From positions 1 through 64,000 of the forward strand of contig CAYQUX010000023.1 of NCBI GenBank assembly GCA_964420995.1: a DNA stretch of 64,000 bases, given 5' to 3'. Below, piece by piece: positions 34,993-43,060 of the stretch. Every line of letters starts with the position of its first letter. The first letter of the stretch is position 1. The translations under genes and the position numbers were made by a program. The stretch is from Leptolinea sp964420995. Lineage in GTDB: Bacteria; Chloroflexota; Anaerolineae; Anaerolineales; Anaerolineaceae. Under the pieces are notes generated by a model that saw only the letters and a list, made by a program, of their open reading frames with translations, was not told the origin of the DNA and did not search any database.

Positions 34993-35019
34993 AAGACCTC
35001 TCCAGAAAAGAGGTCTTTT
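34993..35019 (+). terminator. Terminator at the end of the late operon
   Basis: 9-bp perfect stem AAGACCTCT/AGAGGTCTT (34993-35001 with 35009-35017), loop CCAGAAA, short T tail. Downstream composition changes to AT-rich accessory DNA. Confidence 0.7.
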
Positions 35020-35139
35020 ATCATTCGTGAACTTACTTTCCAAGAGATCTGAATTAGGGGAGTTCACATCACGTAATACTTGGGAGGGGGATGGAAGTGC
35101 TCCAGATGCTGCTTTTTCAGAAATGCGGATTTCCATATT

Positions 35140-35238
35140 ATGACAGTCGATCTTGATTATTGCATGATCGATTACAAAGAGAAATTGATGGACAACGGGA
35201 TTGAATACCCGGGCATGATCCGCATGAAAGGGGTCTAG
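35140..35238 (+). CDS. 32-aa ORF, possible gene remnant
   Basis: Begins MTVDLDYCMIDYKEKLMDNG and ends EYPGMIRMKGV; the composition is protein-like. No ribosome site. It may be the surviving end of a truncated gene at the border of the accessory patch. Confidence 0.25.
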   Translation: MTVDLDYCMIDYKEKLMDNGIEYPGMIRMKGV

Positions 35239-35382
35239 GAGATTATTCATTTGATATAACAGGTCTATTCGGTACGAAGTACGAAAACTATCACACCATG
35301 AAGTGTTTATGTAAGGAACGCGGCGGTCTACCGAGAATTAGATCTCTAAACATGGATAGGGTATTAGTAGAAAGTCTGCTCT

Positions 35383-35405
35383 ATAATGTGAGCACATCAC
35401 ATTAT
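35383..35405. promoter_or_regulatory. Operator-like inverted repeat upstream of a TATAAT
   Basis: ATAATGTG and CACATTAT (8-bp perfect arms, 7-bp spacer), 10 bp before TATAAT at 35416-35421. It could control the SHOCT-protein gene at 35620; no clear -35 is visible. Confidence 0.4.
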
Positions 35406-35619
35406 TTAAAAATGTTATAATGGATAAGACAGTGGGAAATTAGAGTTGTAGCGGGATCAAAGGCGATCCTACTGAACGATTTGGGGTGACTATGTGGGCT
35501 AGTGATATATGATAGGTCGATGGGTAAATAATGTTGTTATGCGCTCAAATGTGAGTGTATCCTACCGGCTAACTCGAAAATATTTTGAATGAAATCAAAA
35601 ATATTTTTATGGAGATATT

Positions 35620-36303
35620 ATGCAACTGTTAACGATTGAAGATGTTCTATCACGGATAAATGAATATTTCAAAGATGATTTTTTAACCCGCACAAAACCC
35701 ATTATTCAACCTAACGAAACTTATTTATGGGCAGGCAATTATTCATATGGTGAACATGAGGAGTATGGATTATTGGAAAGTTTACTGGGTGGGGGGAGTG
35801 ATTATTGGAAAAAAATTACAATCGGTTATTGCATAATAACAAGTTATCGACTAATTTTTATAAGTTTCAAGGTAGATGAAAATCGAAGCAAAAATAGACT
35901 TTTCAAAACAGGATACTTTCACACAGTTGTTTATAATTTTGATCCACTGAATTCACCACTTAAAAACGCCGAATTAAAAACGAGAGATGCCACCGAAATT
36001 GATATTCGGGATCTATCAGGTATTGATCGTCAAGAATATGAATATGAAATTGATGGAAATAAACAAAAATTGGTCAAAATTCAAATGAATGATGTTTCTC
36101 CAATTTTTTTTCCGTCACAAGAAGGAAAAGAGATATATGATTTGATTTTTGAGATTAAAAATAATCCCCCAATTTTCTCTAATCAATCAGAAAAACCAGG
36201 CACGCTTGATTTATTGCGCAATTTAGAATTGCTCCATAAACATCAAGTTTTATCTGATGAAATTTACGAAACAGCAAAAACAAAATTACTTGGGATTGAG
36301 TAA
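35620..36303 (+). CDS. SHOCT-domain accessory protein
   Basis: 227 aa, AT-rich gene with GGAG upstream. Residues about 20-175 are beta-rich with a 'W-x-G-x-Y.....Y-C-I-I-T-S-Y-R-L-I-F-I' strand pattern like PH/GRAM-type membrane-recruiting folds. The C-terminal 35 residues (LDLLRNLELLHKHQVLSDEIYETAKTKLL) fit the SHOCT helical hairpin (L..L..L...G.[IL][ST]..E[FY]...K..LL). It is a lone gene with its own upstream region between the late and early arms, so likely a lysogenic-conversion or defence-type moron. Function unknown. Confidence 0.65.
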   Translation: MQLLTIEDVLSRINEYFKDDFLTRTKPIIQPNETYLWAGNYSYGEHEEYGLLESLLGGGSDYWKKITIGYCIITSYRLIFISFKVDENRSKNRLFKTGYFHTVVYNFDPLNSPLKNAELKTRDATEIDIRDLSGIDRQEYEYEIDGNKQKLVKIQMNDVSPIFFPSQEGKEIYDLIFEIKNNPPIFSNQSEKPGTLDLLRNLELLHKHQVLSDEIYETAKTKLLGIE

Positions 36304-36362
36304 TATATATTTTTCAAATTGTAAGTCGTGCTTGATTCTGTAATAAAAATAGACAGGTTTTT

Positions 36363-36545
36363 CAGAAAAATGATTCGCTCAAAATCGAGCGCATTTACCA
36401 CACAGCGGGCAACCGCTTGGCTGAAACCACCAACAGAAGGTTAAAATCCATCAACGGGCAGACGGTACAGTGGGACGATAAAGGGAATATGTTTGCTGAC
36501 ACCATCCACGCCGCCAACAAGATAGTAGGCGTGGCAAAAGGCACC
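36363..36545 (+). pseudogene. RHS/YD-repeat protein fragment
   Basis: An open but startless frame carries IYHTAGNRLAETTN, then LKSINGQTVQWDDKGNMFAD and AANKIVGVAKGTSFT. These are signatures of RHS/YD repeats (YDaaGNRL..., NRLtsvnGq.v.WDdkGNl). Residues between the repeats are missing, so it is an internally deleted scrap of a large host RHS gene. It abuts the thioredoxin gene's 3' end and marks a recombination border of the accessory patch. Confidence 0.65.
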
Positions 36546-36549
36546 TCTT

Positions 36550-36879
36550 TCACACCATTCTTTCTGAAAGCCACTGGATTACCTCTTCTTTCCTTTTGAA
36601 ACCGGCATGGTATTCCACCGGGTTATTGAACCTGAAGAGGACAAGCATTGGAACGCTCGAAACTCCATAGAAATCAAAGGTTTCCGTATCATCGTCCTGC
36701 GACTCGACGTGCAAGAATCCAAAGTCACCTGGATACTTTGCGGCTGCTGACGCGATGATCGGTTCCAGAATCTTGCAAGGTTTGCATTCTGGAGACGAGA
36801 ACATCGCCAATGTGATTGGCATGGTGTTCAGGTAACTCTGGATGTCAGATAGTTTAGATAAGGATAGTAGTGAGGACAT
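36550..36879 (-). CDS. Thioredoxin-like protein
   Basis: 109 aa from the ATG at complement 36877-36879 (AAGGAAAA upstream); longer in-frame extensions overlap the next gene without a ribosome site. The active site is C32-K-P-C35 within FSSPECKPCKILEPI, with a later YGVSSVPMLVLF holding the cis-proline. It is a cytoplasmic disulfide reductase, typical for phages that supply reducing power to ribonucleotide reductase or use thioredoxin as a partner. It is the last gene of the leftward early operon. Close CPC-type glutaredoxin function is also possible. Confidence 0.78.
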   Translation of the reverse strand: MSSLLSLSKLSDIQSYLNTMPITLAMFSSPECKPCKILEPIIASAAAKYPGDFGFLHVESQDDDTETFDFYGVSSVPMLVLFRFNNPVEYHAGFKRKEEVIQWLSERMV

Positions 36880-37138
36880 TTTGATTGTTTTCCTTGATGG
36901 CTTCTTCTTTGGAAAGAGGCCGGATGGGATCATGCCACATGGCATTGAATGATGGACCGGTGGAATTGCCTCTCTCGTTTAATCGAGAAAATGTGAAATG
37001 CCCGGTCTTCATAAAGGGTCCCCGAAAATCCTTGAGGATCTTTGATGTTGGGTTTTTCTCCAGCATAAACCGCTGTCCGATTTCGAGATGGTTGAATTCA
37101 GTTACTTCCAATATGCACCTATAGAAAGAACGGTTCAA
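36854..37138 (-). CDS. Early phage protein of unknown function
   Basis: 94 aa, overlapping dcd by 20 bases and thioredoxin by 26. Basic and soluble (LEIGQRFMLEKNPTSKILKDF; HFTFSRLNERG), with no known domain. The tight overlaps show that it belongs to the early nucleotide-metabolism operon. Confidence 0.6.
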   Translation of the reverse strand: MNRSFYRCILEVTEFNHLEIGQRFMLEKNPTSKILKDFRGPFMKTGHFTFSRLNERGNSTGPSFNAMWHDPIRPLSKEEAIKENNQNVLTTILI

Positions 37139-37790
37139 CCCATAAGGGATTCTGGGTTATCCGTTGTTCATCATTTAGACAATTCCATTCGCGAATCCTG
37201 AAATGAACGATATTTTCAGGTTGATATTCTTCCACATACTTTCTGGCATCACAGAAAAAGGTTTTGTAATTCTTTCTCCGCTTTGACGGAATCATGCAGA
37301 GCGGCCAATCCGCATTCGTGTACTGGCCGGTATAGGCGTGTTCCGTATCCCTGCCGGTTCGGTCAAACACGATCTGGCCGAACGGTTCACCCACGACCAA
37401 TTTTACAAAACCACCAATGTGAGCTGTGAGTTCTACGGTCCAGTGATTTTCGTATCCAATATCTCCAAAGCCGGCATCATCGCAGACTGTTATTCCCTTA
37501 CGCCGGGTGGAAGACTTGGACCTGAGTTGGTGGACGATGTGGTTGTGGGCACCGATAATTTCTTTGGTCATACCAAGCGTTGTGGTCCCGGGGAAGATCG
37601 GGAAAGCCGCGCCATCCGGAGCGTAATATAGATCCCCATACATCGTCTCTCCGTTGAAGGCCATCAGAGGAATGAACCAATTTCCCAGGCGAACATCCAC
37701 AGAATTGGGATTGACCAGCTTAATTTCAAACGGTGAAATCGTGATATTTCCATTGTCAATCTCTTCAAGTATTTCTTCAAAGCATAGCAT
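37119..37790 (-). CDS. dcd: dCTP deaminase (dUTPase-superfamily)
   Basis: 223 aa. It has the family motifs S-V-D-V-R-L-G (30-36), R90-S-K-S-S (phosphate loop, like GRSS), and W-T-V-E120-L with the catalytic Glu, preceded by D-A-G-F-G-D-I-G-Y. The enzyme turns dCTP into dUTP (or, in bifunctional forms, dUMP), feeding dTTP synthesis for phage DNA. It is somewhat longer than typical Dcd (about 190 aa), with a C-terminal extension. It forms an operon with the MazG-like gene upstream (30 bp gap) and overlaps the next gene. Discrimination from dUTPase rests on the TVEL and RSKSS pattern. Confidence 0.85.
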   Translation of the reverse strand: MLCFEEILEEIDNGNITISPFEIKLVNPNSVDVRLGNWFIPLMAFNGETMYGDLYYAPDGAAFPIFPGTTTLGMTKEIIGAHNHIVHQLRSKSSTRRKGITVCDDAGFGDIGYENHWTVELTAHIGGFVKLVVGEPFGQIVFDRTGRDTEHAYTGQYTNADWPLCMIPSKRRKNYKTFFCDARKYVEEYQPENIVHFRIREWNCLNDEQRITQNPLWVEPFFL

Positions 37791-37820
37791 AGAGGGGTTC
37801 CTTTGACCTGTTTCTCGTGA

Positions 37821-38366
37821 TTATTTTGGAGTACTCTGCAACTCGGTTTGCAGACCTTCAAGATAAACAAGGGCATCCAGGAGTTCGTCGATCGCGTCGC
37901 TGCGAAAATCGCGTCCGTTGAATGGCTGAAGGCGTGTGCCATATTTTTCGAACCCGTAGTTATCACGGTCAGTCATCTTCTTTGTAATCGAATCGACGAT
38001 CTTTGGATTGACGTTCTTTACCTTTGCCCAACTCCAGAAATGTTCCTTCGCTTTATCCCACAGGGCGGGTTCTGAATTCGGAACGGGCATAGGTTGAACC
38101 TTGACGCCGCAATCGATATGTTTCTGGCCAAAAGCTACGTCTGGCAGGAAACTGTTTTTTACAAGGAACTCAACCACCTCCGAAATAGTCTTGCCGGAGA
38201 AAATCAACCTGGCACAGCTATGCTCCATTACTGGTTTCCAATAAACTACCCATAAACCAACGTTCTCTAGCCAGGTAATCGAAAGATCACTACTTATGGC
38301 AATGGAAGTCTCAGGAGCGAGTTTAACGATGTTCGCGATGATGGTGTCTTCTATGGGGTTGTTCAT
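37821..38366 (-). CDS. MazG-like NTP pyrophosphohydrolase domain protein
   Basis: 181 aa. The N-terminal 100 residues are unassigned alpha/beta. The C-terminus has KMTDRDNYGFEKYGTRLQPF then DAIDELLDALVYL, the R..YG..KYG..L...D..eE.lDal.Y pattern of all-alpha dNTP pyrophosphatases (MazG/dUTPase-2-like) in phages. It probably hydrolyses unwanted dNTPs to dNMPs, and lies directly upstream of dcd, consistent with nucleotide-pool control. One dispersed palindrome lies within the gene. Confidence 0.65.
   Translation of the reverse strand: MNNPIEDTIIANIVKLAPETSIAISSDLSITWLENVGLWVVYWKPVMEHSCARLIFSGKTISEVVEFLVKNSFLPDVAFGQKHIDCGVKVQPMPVPNSEPALWDKAKEHFWSWAKVKNVNPKIVDSITKKMTDRDNYGFEKYGTRLQPFNGRDFRSDAIDELLDALVYLEGLQTELQSTPK
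38069..38084. promoter_or_regulatory. Dispersed 16-bp palindrome, copy 6
   Basis: GTTCTGAATTCGGAAC inside the MazG-like gene; a close match to the consensus. Confidence 0.5.
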
Positions 38367-38403
38367 ACTTCATTCCTATATGTTGCCATTTGTCCTCTTT
38401 TTT

Positions 38404-38835
38404 TTATTCAGTAATCTTTCTGCATAGTACGTCGTTTACGTACCGAATTTCATCTTCGACTATGGTGGTTTTGAACAGGCCGTCGAGTAACTGGAGCCAG
38501 GTAAGAACCCTGGTCGCACCTTCATAAAAAAGAATCTGCCTTGCGCATAGCAACTTACCTATTACTTCATGCTGTGCTTTGTTGTGGCAATTCTCGGAAT
38601 GGACGTTCACACAATTGAAGGGTGAATTGATCAGTTCTTTGACTTCGATCGCGCATCCCTGAGCATCACCTTTGGTGATAAAAACTTCGTGCATCTCAAA
38701 CCCACCATTGATCAATGGCTTGTCGCAGATTGGGCACTTAGGCGAATGAAAGCTGATATGCCTTTGCTTGAGAAGCTGTTCTTTCAAATCGGCTCGTGAC
38801 TTTCCGCTCCGCCTCACCAACAAAGTTTCTTCCAT
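38404..38835 (-). CDS. HNH-type nuclease domain protein
   Basis: 143 aa. C-P-I-C (about residue 35) is followed by M-H-E-V-F-I-T-K-G and N-C-V-N-V-H-S-E-N-C-H, matching the Cys pairs, His-Glu and N...H of HNH endonucleases with a zinc knuckle. Phage HNH proteins nick DNA in packaging, recombination or homing. Here the gene sits in the early operon, not beside terminase, so recombination or a homing-type role is more likely. It overlaps the upstream gene by 98 bases, unusually long; the real start may be internal. Confidence 0.65.
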   Translation of the reverse strand: MEETLLVRRSGKSRADLKEQLLKQRHISFHSPKCPICDKPLINGGFEMHEVFITKGDAQGCAIEVKELINSPFNCVNVHSENCHNKAQHEVIGKLLCARQILFYEGATRVLTWLQLLDGLFKTTIVEDEIRYVNDVLCRKITE

Positions 38836-39133
38836 AGGTGCTCAATCTCCATTCGTCAATGTCTAATTCAGTTTCTTCCTTGAGGAAGTCGATCAGGCAG
38901 GTTGCTTCCCACTTCAACAGATCCTTGGTGGATTGGATCGGTATGTCCAGCATCTCTTTGACCACGGCCAGACGGATTTCACGGCGAGAGTCTTCAAGCC
39001 CATATTGCAGCAGGATGATCAACGCGGTGCATTGCCGGGGTGTACAGGGGTTTTGCCAGTGGATCGGTTGTTCACTCATGGCGTTCAGCCGCATACGTAA
39101 AGCAGCTTTACACTCTTCATAGGTGAGTTCCAT
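38738..39133 (-). CDS. Early phage protein, unknown
   Basis: 131 aa, helical and soluble (CKAALRMRLNAMSEQPIHWQN; RREIRLAVVKEMLDIPIQSTKDL). No known motif. It starts on the stop codon of the winged-helix gene (shared base at 39133) and overlaps the HNH gene at its 3' end, so it is in a compact early operon. Confidence 0.55.
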   Translation of the reverse strand: MELTYEECKAALRMRLNAMSEQPIHWQNPCTPRQCTALIILLQYGLEDSRREIRLAVVKEMLDIPIQSTKDLLKWEATCLIDFLKEETELDIDEWRLSTYGRNFVGEAERKVTSRFERTASQAKAYQLSFA

Positions 39134-39393
39134 TACAGATTCTCCCGGGAGCCTTCGCGGTTCCCCGTGTTTGATCTAAGGACCTCCAACCCATCATCGG
39201 TCAGGCTGTAATTTCTAGCCTGACCTTTGATGGGCGGGGGAGATACGAAACCGTCCCGTATCAAACAGTCAATCCGATATTTAACAAAGGACGCTGGTTT
39301 GAGCAATTTGTTACCCATCTCAAGCATGGAGTTATGGTTGTAAACCCCACGCAATACGAACATGTCATGTGCATCTAGTTTTCGTCGATACAT
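39133..39393 (-). CDS. Small winged-helix DNA-binding protein
   Basis: 86 aa. The sequence pattern FVLRGVYNHNSMLEMGNKLLKPASFVKYRIDCLIRDGFV, then P-P-P-I-K-G-Q-A-R-N-Y-S-L-T-D-D-G, gives helices plus a beta-wing (YSLTDDG) like MarR/PadR-type winged helix proteins. It is the first gene after a promoter with the shared upstream box (39441-39479). It may be an early regulator. Confidence 0.65.
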   Translation of the reverse strand: MYRRKLDAHDMFVLRGVYNHNSMLEMGNKLLKPASFVKYRIDCLIRDGFVSPPPIKGQARNYSLTDDGLEVLRSNTGNREGSRENL

Positions 39394-39424
39394 GCAATCC
39401 TCAAACTACGAACAAAATAACAAA

Positions 39425-39458
39425 GCCACGAATTCCTTTCAGTATAGGAATCAGTGGC
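39425..39458 (-). terminator. Hairpin downstream of recD2, overlapping the next promoter
   Basis: Stem GCCAC-(2)-ATTCCT with AGGAAT-(2)-GTGGC, 8-nt loop; on the reverse strand TTTGTTATTTTG follows. It may stop the recD2 transcript, but its loop also holds the -10 of the promoter serving the winged-helix gene. Confidence 0.55.
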
Positions 39459-39479
39459 CTTGAATTAAATGGGGTGGTG
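39441..39479 (-). promoter_or_regulatory. Early-type promoter P1 with upstream box
   Basis: Reverse strand: CACCACCCCATT (39468-39479), 21 bp, TATACT (39441-39446). TTTAAT is at -35 (17-bp spacer). It shares the box and the exact 21-bp distance with two other leftward promoters. Confidence 0.6.
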
Positions 39480-39493
39480 ACAGTGGAAGGGTG

Positions 39494-41794
39494 CTAAAAA
39501 GCGAGTTGGTGGATCAATTCCTCTGTATTTACCTCTTCTTCCTCGTCATCATCCTCTTCAACCTCTGGAACCTCAACTTCCTCCGGTTCCTCGATCAACA
39601 TATCTGGAGAGACAACCGGTGCCGGATGAGTTAGAAACCAACCCAGTGCGGTATACCGTTTGGATATCTGATTATTGGTGATGGCTTTCTGCATGGATTG
39701 ATCATCACCCACCAGCACACAGGCTGTTCTTGCGCGGGTCACTGCGGTGTAAAAGAGATTGCGTTGCAGCATGATGAAGTGTTCCGGAAGCATGGCAATG
39801 ATGATCCCCGGGTACTCGCAGCCCTGGGATTTATGGATCGTCATGGCATAGGCAAGAACCACGTTGGCCAATGCCTCCAAGTTGTAGACCACCCGGCGAT
39901 TCTTCTCATACTCGATTGTGGTGTCCTTTCCTGATATCGAAATGATGTACCCGCAGTCGCCGTTGAACACGTCCAGGTTGTAATCGTTCTTGGTTTGCAT
40001 GACCCGATCACCCACGCGAAACGACTTGAAACCGCACTTGATCTCATCCTGCCCAACCAAAGGATTGAATTTCTCCTTGAGGCTCGCGTTCAGAGCGTCC
40101 ACTCCGCAGATCCCTTTGTACATAGGGGTAAGTACCTGAATATCCTCATAGGGGATATTGAACCGTTTGCTGATCCGGGGGAATACCTCGTCAGCGATCC
40201 ACTGAGCTGCGGTAGTGCTTTCGGCAGTAGCAAAGTGGTACATCCCGTTATCGTTATTGATCCGGAAGTATTGCCCTTTGTTGATCTTGTGGGCATTTTT
40301 GATAATGTCCGACGTGGCTTCCTGCCGGAAGATCTGTGTCAGCGTGGTGACCGGGAACAATCCACTTTCGATGATATCCCGCAGCACATTGCCGGCGCCC
40401 ACCGAAGGAAGCTGGTCCACGTCACCCACCAGGAGGACATGGGCTTTCGGAGGGATCTTTTCGAAGAGTTTGGAATTCAACCAGGCGTCCACCATGGAGT
40501 ATTCGTCGATGATGAAGAAATCCGACTCCAGGGGGTTGGCATGATTGCTTTCGATATCGATCTCGATCTCGTTATCCTTCCGGGGGATAAGGCCAAGCAG
40601 CCGGTGCATGGTCATACCCTGACGCCCGGTTGTTTCCTGAATTCGTTTGGCTGCCCGGCCAGTAGGCGCTGCCAGACTGTAGGTTTTGCCGTACTTATCC
40701 AGGTGATCCAACAGGGTTTTGATACAGTGGCTCTTGCCGGTACCTGGTCCTCCTGTGACAACGGAGATGTTGTAGTCTATGGCGTTCTGGAGTCCGGCTA
40801 GCTGTTCATCTGAAAGACCATCGATAATCTCGATCTGTGGCAAGCATTTTCCGCCAACTTCGTTCTCGCGGTGGAACTTGTGGATGGCCAGCATGTTTTC
40901 CGCGCCGCGAAATTCAGCGTTGAAGTTTGCCCGAAGGAATACAGCTTCTTTGACTGATCCAATCGGTACAATGATCAACTTGCTTCTATTTTCGTGAACC
41001 ACGACCTTGACGCGATCACCTGGTACCCCGATCAGGTTTTTCAGAGATTTAATCATTTCCTCAATCGGCAGGAAGGTGTGACCGGAGTGACCAGCTTCTT
41101 CCAGAGCATAGTCAACACCGGCCATGATCCGTTCGGCGCTATCCCGCTTCGTGCCAATGGATAGGGCAAATTCATCTGCCGTTTTGAATCCGACGTTGGA
41201 GATCTGGTTCACGCAATACGGATTCTCCTTCAGCTTGTCTATGGCGAATTCGCCCCATTTTTTTTTCATCTTCACGGCCACGTTGTTGGAGATCTTGGCG
41301 TTCTGCAGGTAGATCATCAGCCGGCGCAAACCAGCTTTTTCCTTCCAGGCAGCCACAATATTTTTCATCTTCTTGATCTTGACGCCCGGAACCTTCATCA
41401 GAAGAGTAGGATTGTTTTCTATGATATCCGGCAGTTTTTCCCCGTACATATTGACGAGAGCGGTGGCGATCACGTCGCTGATCCCTTTGATCTGTCCGGA
41501 TGCCAGAAACCGGTAGAGTCCTTCTTTGGTGAAGATATTCTCCATTTTCAAGCGAAGTACCTTCAGTTGTGGGCCGAACTTGGGGTTGATTTCCCATTTG
41601 CCCTCTATATCGAGATGATCGTTTTCTTTCAACTCCGCGAATTCACCGGTGACCGTGACCTCCTGATAATCAAAATCACCCAGGCACTCTTTATCGGGGA
41701 ATACTGAAAACACACTCCATCCGTTTTCAGGATTATGGTAACGGATGCGTTGAACCTTACCGGATAGATTGGCCGTACCTTCGTAAAGTGTCAT
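39494..41794 (-). CDS. recD2: RecD2-like DNA helicase
   Basis: 766 aa. The N-terminal OB-like region with the hallmark 'RYHNPENGWSVFSVF' is followed by helix-hairpin-helix segments, then an SF1B helicase core: Walker A GGPGTGKS (about 344), DEYSMVD (about 426), VGDVDQLPSVG (about 455), TQIFRQ, and TIHKSQG (about 650) with YTAVTRA. The C-terminus is a very acidic tail (EEDDDEEEEVNTEE), possibly an SSB-like protein-interaction end. It is a 5'-3' helicase acting in phage DNA replication or recombination. Upstream genes in the operon encode DnaB-like and DnaC-like proteins. Confidence 0.9.
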   Translation of the reverse strand: MTLYEGTANLSGKVQRIRYHNPENGWSVFSVFPDKECLGDFDYQEVTVTGEFAELKENDHLDIEGKWEINPKFGPQLKVLRLKMENIFTKEGLYRFLASGQIKGISDVIATALVNMYGEKLPDIIENNPTLLMKVPGVKIKKMKNIVAAWKEKAGLRRLMIYLQNAKISNNVAVKMKKKWGEFAIDKLKENPYCVNQISNVGFKTADEFALSIGTKRDSAERIMAGVDYALEEAGHSGHTFLPIEEMIKSLKNLIGVPGDRVKVVVHENRSKLIIVPIGSVKEAVFLRANFNAEFRGAENMLAIHKFHRENEVGGKCLPQIEIIDGLSDEQLAGLQNAIDYNISVVTGGPGTGKSHCIKTLLDHLDKYGKTYSLAAPTGRAAKRIQETTGRQGMTMHRLLGLIPRKDNEIEIDIESNHANPLESDFFIIDEYSMVDAWLNSKLFEKIPPKAHVLLVGDVDQLPSVGAGNVLRDIIESGLFPVTTLTQIFRQEATSDIIKNAHKINKGQYFRINNDNGMYHFATAESTTAAQWIADEVFPRISKRFNIPYEDIQVLTPMYKGICGVDALNASLKEKFNPLVGQDEIKCGFKSFRVGDRVMQTKNDYNLDVFNGDCGYIISISGKDTTIEYEKNRRVVYNLEALANVVLAYAMTIHKSQGCEYPGIIIAMLPEHFIMLQRNLFYTAVTRARTACVLVGDDQSMQKAITNNQISKRYTALGWFLTHPAPVVSPDMLIEEPEEVEVPEVEEDDDEEEEVNTEELIHQLAF

Positions 41795-42093
41795 TTTAAT
41801 TTCTCTCCTAACCCGGAAATCATTCCGAGAGCGATGATGATCCCACCTGTTTGCTTACCTAATTGCAGTAGAACCTCGTACTTTTCTTTGTTTGTTTGGA
41901 TCGGCGCATTCCTATCCATGCTCACGGGTAGGTGACGGAACAATTCAAGACTTGACGACTGGACCGTCCAAGAGAGAATCCCGGACGGTGTGTCAACCAC
42001 TACGGTCCCATGTTCAAGTGATGCTGGAAACAACCAGGTCAGGAATGCCACAAAGCAATCCCGTTCCTGCTCTTCTGTAATGACATTGATCAT
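41791..42093 (-). CDS. Small early protein, unknown
   Basis: 100 aa from the ATG at complement 42091-42093 (GGGAGGGGAC upstream); longer in-frame extension overlaps the helicase gene and lacks a ribosome site. Sequence MINVITEEQERDCFVAFLTW with a hydrophobic C-terminal half (VLLQLGKQTGGIIIALGM). It overlaps recD2 by 4 bases (ATGA), suggesting a coupled partner of the helicase. No family is recognised. Confidence 0.55.
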   Translation of the reverse strand: MINVITEEQERDCFVAFLTWLFPASLEHGTVVVDTPSGILSWTVQSSSLELFRHLPVSMDRNAPIQTNKEKYEVLLQLGKQTGGIIIALGMISGLGEKLK

Positions 42094-42103
42094 AGTCCCC
42101 TCC

Positions 42104-43060
42104 CTAAAATAATGACTGAGGCTTTTCGTTTGGACCGGGGTCTTCAAACCGGGCTTGCGCTCCGTTGAAATGAACCAGCGACGATCCACCCTGACCATAC
42201 CTAGTGGTCCAGGTGATTTCACGCATGTTCGGGATCGGTTCTTTATCTTTTCCCAACACATCATTGATAACGCCGATATAAGAGGCGTCATCTTCCAGAG
42301 CTGTGGATCCTTTCGCGGAGTTGGCCGTGAGCTTATTATTCTTCCCGCGTTTTTCCGATTTCGGAACCTGTGAGGCCGTCCAGATGGTGATCAATTCTTC
42401 ACCGAGTCCCAACATGCCCTCTGCCGTAAGATTATCGGTCTGAGGGGGCAGGGTAAGCCCCTGAAGCCAGTGAGAAATCTTTTCTTCCATCTCGACCTTG
42501 TTATGGACATTTGCTTCGGTCCGGAGTAGGTTGAAATAGTCGATAAATACCACCAGCCGGCATTTCTCGGCACCAATGCCGGTTTTTGCGTACTGTTCTG
42601 CAGACCCTTTGCGTACACTCTTGATTTCATCCATGATCTGGACCGGGGTTCGTTTGTTATAGGCGAACCAGGAGTCTTGATGTTCCAGTCGGGCAATGGC
42701 CGCATCAATACGTAGATCTTCTTCCTCATCGGTTACATGCTCTTCCAGCTTGTCCATATCGGTCATGGAAATGTTGGCCATCGTTCGGGTACCCATATCG
42801 TAGGGACCAATCTCGTTGGAGATAAAAAGAGTCGTGTAACCCTGGTTGGCATACATTTCGTTGAGGGTAAGAAGACACGCGGTTTTACCGGCCTTTTGTT
42901 TGGCGATTAACACGCCATAGGTCGGATAACGAAACTTTTTTACTGTTTGCTGGATCGTGGCGATTCCTGAAACCATACCGTGAAATTTCTCGGGGTGTTC
43001 TCTGCGGATCGCTTGCGCTTCCAGCCACAGCTTTGATAATTCTGAAAGCCTAATTGCCAC
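42104..43060 (-). CDS. DnaB-like replicative helicase (RecA-fold domain only)
   Basis: 318 aa. Walker A is AKQKAGKT (about 51-58); then FISNEIGPYDMGTR (motif 1a-like), VVFIDYFNLL (Walker B, about 164), and ASQVPKSE (motif 3). It lacks the DnaB N-terminal domain (normal DnaB is about 450 aa), so it is a short phage form. It unwinds DNA at the phage replication fork and would be loaded by the DnaC-like product of the upstream gene, with which it overlaps by 11 bases in the annotated form. Confidence 0.82.
   Translation of the reverse strand: MAIRLSELSKLWLEAQAIRREHPEKFHGMVSGIATIQQTVKKFRYPTYGVLIAKQKAGKTACLLTLNEMYANQGYTTLFISNEIGPYDMGTRTMANISMTDMDKLEEHVTDEEEDLRIDAAIARLEHQDSWFAYNKRTPVQIMDEIKSVRKGSAEQYAKTGIGAEKCRLVVFIDYFNLLRTEANVHNKVEMEEKISHWLQGLTLPPQTDNLTAEGMLGLGEELITIWTASQVPKSEKRGKNNKLTANSAKGSTALEDDASYIGVINDVLGKDKEPIPNMREITWTTRYGQGGSSLVHFNGAQARFEDPGPNEKPQSLF
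42352..42367. promoter_or_regulatory. Dispersed 16-bp palindrome, copy 7
   Basis: TTTCCGATTTCGGAAC inside the DnaB-like gene; inner arms TTCCGA/TCGGAA perfect. Confidence 0.5.

Larger units (their letters stand above)
35020..35619 (+). other. Accessory intergenic region with small ORFs and an inverted repeat
   Basis: Only fragments are seen. A 21-codon ORF (35091, behind GGAGGGGG, MEVLQMLLFQKCGF) and an overlapping 32-codon ORF (35140-35238, ending IEYPGMIRMKGV) look like remnants of a phage gene. An inverted repeat follows at 35383-35405. The rest is AT-rich with no coding signal. Confidence 0.4.

Noticed and set aside
34918..35250. 110-codon reverse ORF after the holin gene
   Set aside because: It crosses the late terminator hairpin, overlaps the holin 3' end and lacks a ribosome site.
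39995..40801. 268-codon forward ORF opposite recD2
   Set aside because: Lies wholly within the helicase core; composition is that of an antisense frame and there is no promoter or ribosome site.
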